64,000 bases of DNA from Tribonema minus. Lineage: Eukaryota > Sar > Xanthophyceae > Tribonematales > Tribonemataceae. Location of the stretch: contig JAFCMP010000346.1 in NCBI GenBank assembly GCA_017506865.1, positions 620,001 to 684,000 of the forward strand, read 5' to 3'. Of the stretch, positions 35,552-55,300 are shown piece by piece (the stretch's first letter is position 1; each line of letters opens with the position of its first letter). The position numbers were made by a program, and so were the translations under genes. Under the pieces are notes generated by a model. It had not been told where the DNA came from. It did not search any database and worked only from the letters and a program-made list of their open reading frames with translations.

Positions 35552-36549
35552 GCGCGCGTTCGAGCTGAAGCCCCCACTTAAAGTGTGAAGCAGCGTGATT
35601 ATTCTTACGCTCGACAGCACGGAAGAGAGCGACTAGCGCAATGCGCTAGCGGCAGCGCGTGTGCGACAGAAAAAACTGTCTGCACGGGGAACGTTTCTCA
35701 CCGCTGTTGCATTTCGACTTTGGCCAGTTTGGTGCGAAGAGTAGCAGGGGTGCTGAAGTTTTATGTTATTTGGCCGCAGGTTTTGTGTTCCAGCAACGTT
35801 TTGAAGAGCACAGGCTCCCGCTGTAGAGCCTGTCACAGCTGGCAGAGCTGGCTTTCTCACTGGTGTTACAGTGCTATGGGCTGAGTTAGTGCTGCAAAGA
35901 GCAGCAGCATAAGATGTGCTACCAGGGGGCTGTTGTTTGCTGTGGCCCGTAGAATCATGTCAGGATGACCGTTTGAATGTGCGCATGTACAGGCGCGCGC
36001 TGCAGATTCCTGTTTTCTCCTTTACTTTCACTGGGAAGTTCAAGTTGCACTTTCCCCTTCGTTGGGCCATGCTGCATTGCAGCAGTCAGCCAGGCCAGGC
36101 CATACCCTGCATAAGTTTGGGGCGCTTAGGATGGGGTGCCTGTGGCCCTTACACAGCAAACTTGCCCTTGGAAGGCCGTTTTCATTTTCCTACACATGCT
36201 GTGTCAGCGCTCAAGACATCCCTGCGCGCTCAGTGCTGCTCCTCGGCCTTTCTTCTATAGAGCCCGCCCTACAGATTCACGCAATGTACTGTACCATTGG
36301 TCGCACGCATCTGGACAGCCTTGTGCGCATGTCTGTTGCCTGCCGCTGATTGGCATGTATGTGTTGCATCTATGTATTTGCTGCTCGATGTCCCACAATC
36401 TCCAGCGCCCCGTACTTGGGGACATACTTCTTGAAGTGTTTTTGATACAATACATCAAGGCAGAAGAAATGGTCAGAGTTTTTGCAGTTCTTCACAGTTG
36501 AAGTGCCTGATGAAGTTTGCGCTCATTTCGTGATTTGGATCTGCTTTGC
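35552..36549. other. Spacer between copy C and the methyltransferase gene
   Basis: Almost all of it is the duplicated 3' flank shared with 13571-14450. Only about the last 100 bases before 36550 are unique. The promoter of the methyltransferase may therefore lie inside duplicated DNA, and a headless copy of it would be expected behind copy B. Confidence 0.55.
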
Positions 36550-44365
<7,816 letters not shown>

Positions 44366-45732
44366 AGCGGCAGCTATGCGTGACGCGCCATCACAGCGAC
44401 ATCAGCAGTCTTTTTCATCACTCGCGCAGCTGTAGCTGGTCAGCTCGGAGCGCAGTGGAGCGGCAACATCAACTTGAAGTCGCAAAACCGTCAGTGTCAG
44501 CATACTTACCCCGGAGCACGAGGACCGCCGACAAGGGAGGGACATGACGCACCGCTGCCTGAGGTGGCGAGCGACACCGGCTGCAGCGGCAACGCGCCGG
44601 CGGCCGCAGTGTTGTGGCCACCGATGGGTACCTAGTGACTCGACGCCAATAGCAGCTTCAGCGCTTGTCTGGCATGAGCGCCGGCCAGTGGCAATGGCAA
44701 CGACACCTGTGGCGCTGCTGTCTGAAAGCAGCAGCGCTCAACTCTCTGGTGAGGCAGTATCGCTCAGCAAAGTGCACCGCAGCGTGTGGCGTTGGCGCCC
44801 TCTGCTGCAGCGAGGCGCCCGCTGCCGCTGCGCGCAACGGCGGCGCCGCTGCTGCCAGGTTTTGGCTGTGACGTATCCATAGCATTTGCAGTAGTAGGCT
44901 GTTGGCAAGCGGGTCTGCTTGCTGGGGGCCCGTTGTCATGATGGTGAACAACATGACTTCAAATGCAAGGGGTAGGCCTGGCGTGCACGCACACTTTGCA
45001 TGAGGCAGCAGTGCTCAACGATATGAGCACTGCGACGGCGGCTGTGAACTGTGGTGCATATACTTACATGCTCATTATGCAGACAGCGCACTTCTACTGT
45101 TGAGCTCCATAGGACAAGTGAATGTCAGTGTAAAGCGCTCATTACCTTCTGGCCACACTGGCGCACTGAGTTCAATTTACTAGGCACAAGGGTGCTGTAT
45201 GTGTTGCACCACTTGTGGCAGCCAACAAGGTTTTTTCAAAATGCAGCTGCAGGGCTTCCCCTTTCTGCGCCCCGTCTGTCTCCTCGTGAAGTTCTCGGTG
45301 AGCTGGTGTGTGTGCACATGATTGCCATTGTTGATGATGTTTCTGTCGTGCACATGGAGGTTGTGCATCACTTTGCATCAACTTTTGTCAAAGCCTGCAT
45401 CTCATTTTGCAATCTCTACTTGACAAAACTATGCAAAAATTACTGGTGGATCCCTGCTCTCCTGACCTACACGTTCCATGCCACTCCATTGCCGTATTGT
45501 GAGGCCAAGCGGTGAGCTGCAACGCGTTGTGCGTAAACGTGTGACGCTCTGAGCGAGTGTACCCCTGGTTAACATTAAGCCCACTTACCGGTTTGCTTAC
45601 AAGGAAGCATCAGCATCAGGCTCATACATACCCGCGGTTTACTACTTTAATACTACAACATGGTGGCGTCATCAACGCAATATGGTGACTGCGATGCTCA
45701 GCTTTGCTCGTTGCTTGTGCTTGGTGTTGATT
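44366..45732. other. Spacer between methyltransferase and cbbX locus
   Basis: No supported gene. Frames at 44544-44882 and 45051-45515 are open, but show no family features and no splice partners. The 3' UTR of the methyltransferase and distal promoter of cbbX presumably share it. Confidence 0.45.
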
Positions 45733-46205
45733 CTCGCTGAAGGCGCCAGTACCTGCTTGTACAAAGTGACGCGACAGGAAGTGGCGCCAGAGGCCTGCAT
45801 TTTGACAAGTGACGTTTCATCTCAGTGTACACACATGCAAGAGTGAATTCACTCCACATATACTGTAGGCACTGGTTGATCACCTGCCCGTGCTTTATTC
45901 TTTGCTGCAGGCTGCCTCGTCGGTGACATCGGAGTATACGGTATGTACACCGAAATTATCCTGTCCAAGCCCCACTTGCGAGGCAAACCCTAGACCGACG
46001 TATGTAAAATTTGCAAAGTCGGCCACCACAGCAAGCCAGCAGTACCACAGGCAGCTAATGAGGACCTCTGGCGCTGTCGTGGCGACCCTGGCGGTGGCAT
46101 GTGCCACCGGCTCCCTTGCCTTCGCTCCCGCTGGCCCCCGCACGGCCACCCCTACTGTGAGGTCAAGCAAGCTCATATTGCAACAGAGCACGGGCACAGG
46201 CAAAT
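45733..46205 (+). repeat. cbbX: Upstream copy of the ~0.5 kb cbbX 5' duplication
   Basis: Matches 48834-49361, about 98-99 percent by eye: over the inner ~320 bases I see one substitution and one 4-base indel. It contains the cbbX upstream region and the first ~50 codons. It stops exactly where the giant palindrome begins (GGCAAATCG then AAAGAATGATC). Confidence 0.92.
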
Positions 46206-46216
46206 CGAAAGAATGA
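46058..46216 (+). pseudogene. Orphan cbbX transit-peptide ORF
   Basis: The ATG lies in the same context as the real cbbX start. The frame reads the signal peptide and AFAP motif, then runs into the palindrome and stops after 52 residues (…GTGKSKE). It keeps the whole duplicated upstream sequence, so it may be transcribed and could give a plastid-directed 52-residue peptide or no protein at all. It carries no AAA+ domain. Confidence 0.8.
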
Positions 46217-48833
46217 TCTTCGACGGCGGGCGTCACTCGCAACTGAGCCGGGCAAGCTGCGGTGAATGCTGCAGGGTGTAGACCGCAATGGTGTTGCGTG
46301 TGGAGGGCACGTGGTCATAACCTACGGTCAATCATGCAGATTTGCTGTAGATCATGCACTTCCAGTGCAAAATCAGCAGGCATGTAACACCCAGGGCATT
46401 ACAGTCAAGCAGATGTGCTGGCAGTGCAGCTTTTGTGTCCTGTTTTAAAGGATACGGGCAATGTGAGAGCGGATGGCACAGCAGTGAGCAGGCCACGGCG
46501 GCACAATGCCGCTGCAGGCTGTGTGAGCTCGGACAGTTCAGGGGGACATGCTGTGCGGTGGTTCAATGACCATATGACTCGCAACGCTGAAGACTGGTGG
46601 CATGACAGCATGTCGCTGTCGGTAGGCGTTGTGTGGACCTATGCATTCGATACAGATGAACACTGCAGGACAAATGTTTCGGAAAGGGGCATTGTTGTGC
46701 ATAGCTTGCTGGGGCTCGTCATAGGTCTCCTGCGGCCAAGCTTCAAGGCACACGTGGCAAGACTTGACTTCATAGATATACAAACGGTCATAAACTCCTT
46801 TGCCAACCCTGAAACATGAGGCCTCTCGAGCAAACCTGCATATGGTGGCAGCCCATCATGGATGATCCGGTGATCCTACTGTAGCTGGTCGCCCATGTGG
46901 CATCTGCAGATGTGCACTTTGAGGCTGCACGCGTGATTAATCACCAGGACTGAATGCGTCCGCCGGTGAGGCATTCACTGATAAATTCATGTCGATTGTT
47001 GCGATGACTTGCATGGCTACAGCTCTTTGATTGGACCGCCTCTCGCGGTCAGCCGCCACCCTCTGTCCGCGTTGGTCCGGAAAAGCATACGAGCAGCGGC
47101 CCTGGCATGATCTGCAGCAAGTCGCTGCTCACGTTGCTGCGGTGTCTCTCGCGCACGAGCATCAGATTGGCAGTGACAGAGTGCCTGGCACGATTCACAG
47201 CGAGTCGTTGCTCACGTTGCTCTGGTGTCTCTCGAATAGACCGCCCAGCAAGGTCATCAGCAAGGCGTCGCTCACGTTGCTCTGGTGTCTTTCACACAGA
47301 CCGCCTAGCACGGGCAACAGCATCACGGTGTCCACGACAGCCACTCTCTTCTGCACCTCTCGCTTGCCACCTGCTGCTGTGATGCGACGGCCGATGAGGG
47401 GGCTACTGCTGCTCGCTGCGGGTGCTGTTACTGCTGCTACCACTGTCGCCGACACTGCGCCTCGCTCGCTCTTTGAGTCCGCATGGTTTCGGTTTCGAAG
47501 TTCAAGTTCACACAACTTCAACTTGGTTCACGAGGGAGCACGGACCTCCGCTCGCTCGCGGGCCGTGATGCTCGGCGGCGGTGATGGTTGTCACGGTCCG
47601 CGAGCGAGCGGAGCGAGCGCGCGCCGTGCGCACGCCTTCTTCTTCGTGCGGGGACCACAGTTCAATAATGTGTGCGCTGAAAACCGAACCAACGAAGCAA
47701 CAGCCGCCAGAAGCGAGCGAGGCGCGGTATCGGCGACAGCGGCAGCCTCAGTAACAGCACCCGCAGCGAGCACCAGTAGCACTTCATCGGCCGTCGCGTC
47801 AGAGCTAGTCTTGGACACCGCGATAGAGGAGCGTGAGCACGGCTTGTTGACCGTGCTACTAGTTGGCGGTCTACGCTGCGAACACCAGAGCAGCGTGAGC
47901 AACGGCTTGCTGTTGATCGTGCCAGGCGGTATGTGCGAGTGGTACTAGAGCAACGTGACAACGACTCGCTGCGAATCGCGCTAGGCAGTCTGACGCTCGT
48001 GCGCGAGAAACACCAGTCTGAGAGCAATTGAATTTGAGCAGCGACTTGCTGCAGATCGTGCCAGGGCGGCTGGTCGCAGAGTTAACATTTCTTCTCTGAA
48101 CCAACGCGCACAAAGGGTGGCGGCTGCACGCGAGAGGCAGTCCAATCAAAGCGCTGCATTGCAAGACACGCAATACATGAGACCCCCCGACCGCGACTGC
48201 TCAGTGAATGCCTTACCCGAGGACGCATTGAGTCCTGGTAATTATCACGCGGAGCCTCAAATTGCCAATCTGCAGTCGCCACATGGGCAATCAGCTACAG
48301 GAGGCTCACCGGATGGGCTGCCACCACATGCAGATGTGCCCGAGAGTCATGTTCAGGGTTGGCGAAGGACTCGGAGTTCTATGACCGCTTGTATTCCTAC
48401 GAAATCAGTGCGTTGCGAGCATTGTGCGGCCGTGGCCTGCTCACTGCTAGGTATGACGTACGCTCTCACATGGCAATCTGGACTGCTGTATACCTTGCAA
48501 GCATGCTGTTTGCTGCATCTGCATTGCCCATATCCTTTCGTACACACCACAATGCTGCACTCAGTCTGCCTCAGGCTGTGCTTCAGTGACTGCAATATCC
48601 TGGGTGTTACATGCCTGCTGATCTGGCACTGATGGTGCATGAACTACATCAAATTTTGCCTGATTGACCGTAGGTTATGACCTATGCCCTCGACACCTAA
48701 CACCATTGCCGTCTACACCCTGCAGCATTCACCGCAGCTAGCCCTGCAGCTGCTTATGAGTATACTCGAGTGTAGTTCAGGGTTTCAGTTGCGTGCGACG
48801 CCCGCCGTCGAAGATCATTCCCTTGCTTTAATG
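46206..48833. mobile_element. Giant fold-back element (two ~1.2 kb inverted arms) inserted in cbbX
   Basis: The left arm (about 46206-47500) is the reverse complement of the right arm (about 47680-48833): AATGATCTTCGACGGCGGGC opens the left arm and GCCCGCCGTCGAAGATCATT closes the right, and matches continue across the whole length with substitutions and indels. Arms contain subterminal tandem units around TCACGTTGCTCTGGTGTCT. The centre has its own hairpin (47546-47568 with 47590-47613). No transposase-like frame is recognisable; the 305-codon open frame from 47031 crosses the palindrome and is probably chance. It looks like a non-autonomous fold-back transposon. The arms differ more from each other than the flanking duplicates do, so the palindrome is older than its insertion. 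Confidence 0.85.
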
Positions 48834-49361
48834 AATTCTCGCTCAGGGCGCGAAAACGCCCAGATGCAGTGGCATCTAACTTGAAGCACAGAACTACTTG
48901 TACAAAGTGACGCGACAAGAAGATTCGAAGTGGCGCCAGAGGCCTGCATTTTGACAAGTGACATTTCATCTCACTGTACACACATGCAAGAGTGAATTCA
49001 CTCCACATATACTGTAGGCACTGGTTGATCACCTGCCCGTGCTTTATTCTTTGCTGCAGGCTGCCTCGTCGGTGACATCGGAGTATACGGTATGGTATGT
49101 ACACCGAAACTATCCTGTCCAAGCCCCACTTGCGAGGCAAACCCTAGACCGACGTATGTAAAATTTGCAAAGTCGGCCACCACAGCAAGCCAGCAGTACC
49201 ACAGGCAGCTAATGAGGACCTCTGGCGCTGTCGTGGCGACCCTGGCGGTGGCATGTGCCACCGGCTCCCTTGCCTTCGCTCCCGCTGGCCCCCGCACGGC
49301 CACCCCTACTGTGAGGTCAAGCAAGCTCATATTGCAACAGAGCACGGGCACAGGCAAATCG
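48834..49361 (+). repeat. cbbX: Downstream copy of the ~0.5 kb cbbX 5' duplication
   Basis: Begins at ATTCTCGCTC immediately behind the palindrome and runs through the cbbX start codon into exon 1. This copy is joined to the complete gene. It carries about 50 extra bases near its left end compared with 45733-46205. Confidence 0.9.
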
Positions 49362-52300
49362 CTCGAGTACGACCCGGACAAGTACAAGGACCCCAACGCC
49401 GGCAACTACAGGAGGCTGTCTGACTCTCTTGCGGTACGTCGATGCCGTGCCTGTCCCGTGGTGCCTGTGTTTTGGACTGCGTGCGTGTTCTGATTTTGGA
49501 CATGTCTGCAGTAGATCTGGTGGTGTGCTGCCCGATAACGCATGTTTCTCTGTGCTCGCTGGTGACCTCCTGGTGGCTGCTGTTCAGAACGCCGATGTGG
49601 AGGCTAAAAAGGCAGCGGAGGAGATGGACAAGCGCGAGCGCGCAGCTGAGATCCGCCGCGATGAGCGCCTGGCCAAGATCAACTTCATGAAGGAAATGGA
49701 CGACGAACTAGAGGTACGCCAACATTAGCACCCCGCAAGCTCATGCATTTCGTACCCTCGTTGACAGGCTTCCGTCAGTCTCTGTCGTGTGCCCTTCGGA
49801 CACGTGCTGCGCTTGCGAGGGTGCGGCTTCTCTGAGCTGGATACGCCTCATTCAAAGGTGACGTCATGGAGCTGGCGGGAGTGTGCGTGGCTGTACGAGG
49901 CCGTAGAGGAGCCCAGCAGACAGGACGATCTGCAGTCAACTGCGGCTGGATCTCTTGCCAGTCTGTAGTGCGGTGGCGGGACTGCTGATGCGGCACTGGG
50001 AGTGATACGTATGCCTGGAGCCGCGCTACCTGTGCTTTTTCATGTCTGGAGTGAGGGATATTGCACAGCAAATCATCACAACTGTCTTACAGGACGATTC
50101 TGATGCAAGAATCCCAAGATGCTCAACAAAGGCACGGATCTGGGTTGCACAGGTGATTTTTGTGCTCTCAGTCTGGATCTTGTGGACCGTAGGAGATGTC
50201 CCACCTGATTCTCGCTGACTGATTTGAAGCAATGTACCTCTATCAACCGTATGAGGTATGCAAGACGATTACTTGCAGCAGCTGCTGTGACAGCCACAAC
50301 AGCTGACTTTTACTTCAACATGGAAAGAGTGACACGTAGGGACCAAAAACAAAGCATGCAACACAGCACGGAGGCAGCTTCGAACGCACAACTTCCTGTT
50401 TTGTGGTCGGGCAAACTGCCTCTATCAACCGTATGAGGTATGCAAGACGATTACTTGCAGCAGCTGCTGTGACAGCCACAACAGAGTGACACGTAGGGAC
50501 CAAAAACAAAGCATGCAACACAGCACGGAGGCAGCTTCGAACGCACAACTTCCTGTTTTGTGGTCGGGCAAACTGCTGGTTGCAAGGCAGGGTCTGACGC
50601 CCGCAGTGCACAGCATCTGCCTCGCACTATGTTAACAGCAGCACTCTTGATCTGCTAGCGGCTCGCATGCAGAGAACTCAAACGATGGTGTGGTGCATGT
50701 GCAACCTGCTGATAGTAGGCGGAAACACAACCGCAATTATATCGTCATTGCTGCAGTAGACCTCAGGGCGATCTACCATGAGTTCAGGTATCCACCGAAA
50801 AGCCTTGCTGTTGTGGTAAGGTTGCACTTTCAGTGTGCCACATGTAGCTAACTGAGAATCATCAATTATGTATCATAGAGTTATTGACTTGTTTATTTCC
50901 CTGAGCAGCAGTAGACTAGGATACCGCCTTCGGCATCTTGAACGCAATCCAGAAAATGATCATTCATACCAATAGCTCTAAGCCGCAGCAGTTGCAACTC
51001 TCTACCTTCCTCCCCCCCCACACATACATTACACCCGCTTGTCTCTGCGAGTTATTTGGTGAGACATCTTCTGTGAATGTACCAGCTGCATCCATAGGCT
51101 CAAAAATCCAATACCAGGAAGACGCACCATTTTTGTCTGAATAGTGCAGCCGCTTTTTTTTTGTGGCACTGCTCAGCTTCCTCTGCAGGAGATGCTGGCC
51201 ATATTTAATGTTCCAGTATTCGCTTCAGCGAAGCAATCCCGCATATGTAGAATGCACTTTGTCATATCGCCGCCGCATCGGGCCCTTGGCACTGGCTGCT
51301 CACACGGAGCCTCCGGCCCTGTAAATTTTATGTGCGAGAGCAAGAAACGAGCCGTCGGCACAGAACCCAAAGCAAAAAAACAGCGCAGGTTCCATGCCTC
51401 AAGCATCTTCAAGTTGATCAACCGGGGGGTTCCAATTGCATGCATTGCTTGTAGCCATGAATGAAGAGTGACCTTGGAGCTGTTGCTGGGCTTCACAACT
51501 TGCATTTAGTGTACATGTCAGCACAGGGCTCTGTTCCTGCCAAGCGCGTTTCGTTTATGCTTGCGATGCCCGTGTACTGTGTATTTTCCAAACAGGTAAC
51601 AGTTTTTATTCCTGTGCTGCTGCAACGTACCTCGGAACTCCCCAACAACAAGTGCAACAACGAAGGGCGCACAGCCCCTCGCTTCCCCTAACCTCAACCA
51701 GCATCCTGTTGAGAGTTTTTGTACAAAGGCCTGCATATGTGCGTCAACACCCCCAACCTCAACTCTGCAACCTCAACTCCCTCCTGCGTCACATACACGT
51801 AGGTCGGCACGGTAGAGGACTTCATGTTCAACGGTCTCTCATGCGTGTGTCAACCTCAACTCCCCTCTCCTGCGTCACGGGCAGGTCGGCACGGTGGAGG
51901 ACTTCACGTTCATCACTGCTCATGTTGCCTCATCACACAACGTCAACACCCCAGACCATAACTCTGCAACACTAAACTTTCCCTGTTAATTTAGGTCGGC
52001 ACGGTGGAGGACTTCATGTTCAAGGAGGGCGTGCGCGACATCCTGGACCGCCTCGACTCTGACCTCGTGGGGCTGATCCCCGTCAAGAAGCGCGTGCGCG
52101 AGATCGCCGCGCTCCTGGTGCTAGACAAGATGCGCGGCAAGCTGGGTTTCGACACCGCCGTGCCGTCGCTGCACATGTGCTTCACGGGCGCGCCCGGCAC
52201 GGGCAAGACGACCGTCGCGTTGCGCATGGGCCAGATCCTCGCGCGCATGGGGTACTGCCGCCTCGGGCACGTGGTCGTGGCGACACGCGACGACCTGGTG

Positions 52301-55300
52301 AGTCACCCGCTGTTGAAGTTGAAGATGCGTCTTGGATGGTGGTTGAAGTAGGTGGTGGGGCGCTGTGCGGTGAGATGCGTTGTAGTGAGAGCCACATGCG
52401 ACGACCTTTGGTCGGTGAGGTAGCTTTGTTGAAGTTGAGGGCGTGCATGCTGAGGGTTCAAGTAAGTGCGCTGTGCGATGTGGGCAGAATGGCTACTTGC
52501 ACGCACGGTATACTGCTTTTGGGCACCACGTGGTGGCGGCCACCCGCGACGACTGCGGCGATGCGGGATCGAGCGGCGAGGGGGATACAGAGTTGAAGTG
52601 TGATTTGTGCAAGTGCGAATACAACCTCTGAACAGCGACCTGAACTTACACATGCTGCCGCTGCTTGCTGCGCGCACAACACATCACAGGTGGGGCAGTA
52701 CGTGGGGCACACTGCGCCTAAGACCAAGGACATGATCAAGAAGGCCTTTGGTGGCATTCTGCTGGTGGACGAGGCGTACTACCTGTACAACGCATCCAAC
52801 GACAAGGACTACGGACAGGTCAGCGCTGCCATTCATGAAAATAAGTGTTTGTTCATGAATTCTTGAATTTACGGACGAGGTGTACTGTGTACCTGTACAA
52901 CGTATTCATCGACAAGGACTACGGACAGGTGAGCGCTGCGTTACTTGTTCATTCGTGAATTGATGTGTTTGTTCATGAATTCATGAGTTTGCGGACGAGG
53001 CGTGCACCAACGCGTCCAATAAGGACCGCGCCTGCCCGTTTGTTCATGAAGATGAGTTCATGAAGGGAGGAGGAGGGGGGGGTGCATTCGTCCATGAGCG
53101 CCATATGCAACTTGCGTATGCCCCCTGACCTTGAGTTCGACTAGATTGAGTGGATGAGAAATGCGTGTATGCCACTGCCACTCCAATGTGAGAATGCGTG
53201 CCTCAACAAAGATGATAAACAAACTTGTTTGAGTGCATGTCGCGCGAGAGGTTTGACAGGCTCTGTCACTGCTGCAACGTGAAGCGCGTGCGTCAAAGTT
53301 GAGAATAAACTATCTAGGGGGTGCATGCCATGTCTCGAAAGAGGTATGACAAGCCACTTTCAACATCTTACATGGGGAAAAGTTTGGTTGACGCCTGCTG
53401 TACAAGAGAGAGAGAAACCAATGTCAGTGGCGTGTCTTCTCCTTTGCCTGACCTTATTAAGCCCAATGAGGAAGTGCAAGTGGTAGTCCTGCTGTACCGG
53501 TCCGTTGAGACAGGGCGCGCGCTTGCAGCTGTACGCTTTGTGGACCATGATTTGAGCGCTGCCACTGTATGCACACTCGCTAAAACTTGGGCATTCGAGC
53601 ACCGCCATCTCAGGCACATCATGTTTACGAAACATGAGTTTGAGCACTGCTGCTTTTTCTGCGCACTGCGCCTCGTATTTATGTGCTCACGACCATCAAC
53701 CTCGGGGGCACCGCAGCTTCCTTCCGGCGCACTGCACCTCGGGCACATACTGTTCATGAGCATGCATTTTCGAGCACTGCTGCTGATCTAGGAGTCCGTT
53801 GAGATCCTCACTCTGCCACCTCGGGCACTTGATGTTCATGAATCATGAATGTCTATGAATATGAATTTGAGCACTGCTGCATGTCTGGGCGCGCCGCAGG
53901 AGTCCATTGAGATCCTGCTGAACGTGATGGAGAACCAGAAGGAGGACCTTATCGTGACGCTGGCGGGCTACAAGGACCGCATGGACAGGTTCTTCAGCTT
54001 CATCCCCGGTATGTCGTCCCGTATCGGCAACCACATCGACTTCCCCAACTACGAGAAGGACGAGCTGGTGGAGATTGCGCAGGTACGCATGTAGGTATGG
54101 ACTTGATTGATGATTTTGATGAAGCATGTATGTACATGCCGCAAATTATGGCAATGGAAAGGACGAGCCGGGTACTGGGAAACAGTTGGTGCAGGCATGC
54201 ATGAGTGGTGATATGTTGTAAACCGCACGTGTACCTCAAACCACCGCCTTGATTCTAATTCACCTTGTATCATGACTCACTAATCCTAACCCTAAGGTCT
54301 GTTTTTGTAACAGAGTGATCAGCGGCTAGAGCGTCGACTGTCCAGGCCTTGCTATGCTCAGTCATTGTCGCTCACCGAAGCAGCAAGAATGACCAGTGGC
54401 TTTTGCTCTGTGCTCTGGCATTTGTTGCTCACTAAACCAACACAGGTACTCAGCCCGCATGCTCATTCGGCAGTTACGCATCTTAGAAGCTCAAATCCTG
54501 AAGTAAGAATGCACTACATGCATGCACTTATCACGCTTCACAGCGCAGTGCGTACGCATGTACATTTGCTACATTAAATCTGACAGAACTTTTGTTGCAA
54601 CTTGATGTTGTGTTCATTGCGGCAACAGGTCATGGCCCGCGACTTGCAGTATGCCATGGACGACTCGGCCGCCGCCAAGTTCCAGGTATGTGCACATGGG
54701 TGATCGTATGGCAGACCGAGTATGTCCTCGTTTGCTGACCCTAAGTTTCAGGTATGCGCATGTATGCATTTGTTTGACAGGATGAGCATGTCCTCATTTG
54801 GCGAGGTCTGTCATTGTACAGGTCACTCTGTCATCATACAATTTCTATTTGGCCTACGATCATGCATGCCCGTGCAGTCACATCGTGTTACGCGGCACAG
54901 CGTTGTGAAGGGTGTCGTTGTGTGTGTGCGGGTGTGTCGCACACGCAAGTAAAGTGCCAAGGGCACAGTGAGATGTCAATTCAGAGATATGGTGTTGATT
55001 CAATTCAGGGGTATGGTGATGGCGCTCGCGGTGGACTGCAAGCTCTACGGATGCCCTTTTCTGCAACTTCAACCAAGCTCGTTGTACTGATTTTGTTGAA
55101 GTTGAAGTTACATGTTACATCGAGCATGCGCACCTCAAAAACGGCCACCTCTAATAGGCACCTGTGATTCTGAACCCAGTTCAACACAGTGATCGATGTG
55201 TTCATGGGGCCAGACGAGCACTGCTGATTTTTGAATCTCACGCACCAGCAGTGCTGTTTCTTGAAGCTCACGTCCCACCTTCCTCGTGCGTTGCCTTGCG

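Larger units (their letters stand above)
27600..36440 (+). repeat. Segmental duplication, unit C (paralogous to about 5830-14450)
   Basis: Same order and orientation as unit B, including about 0.9 kb behind the stop codon. The homology ends roughly 100 bases before the methyltransferase start at 36550. Unit C has a ~400 bp insertion at about 29013-29420 that contains a reversed dispersed element. Confidence 0.75.

Noticed and set aside
44505..44882. Ala/Arg-rich frames behind the methyltransferase stop
   Set aside because: GC-driven chance frames on both strands; no conserved features.
45051..45515. 154-codon plus-strand frame between PRMT4 and cbbX
   Set aside because: No recognisable family, no splice partners and no paralogue in the window. 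Too little to call a gene.
47031..47948. 305-codon open frame in the giant palindrome, longest single frame in the region
   Set aside because: It crosses from one arm through the loop into the other, so its second half is antisense to its first. Composition follows the subterminal tandem repeats, and no transposase or other motif is visible.
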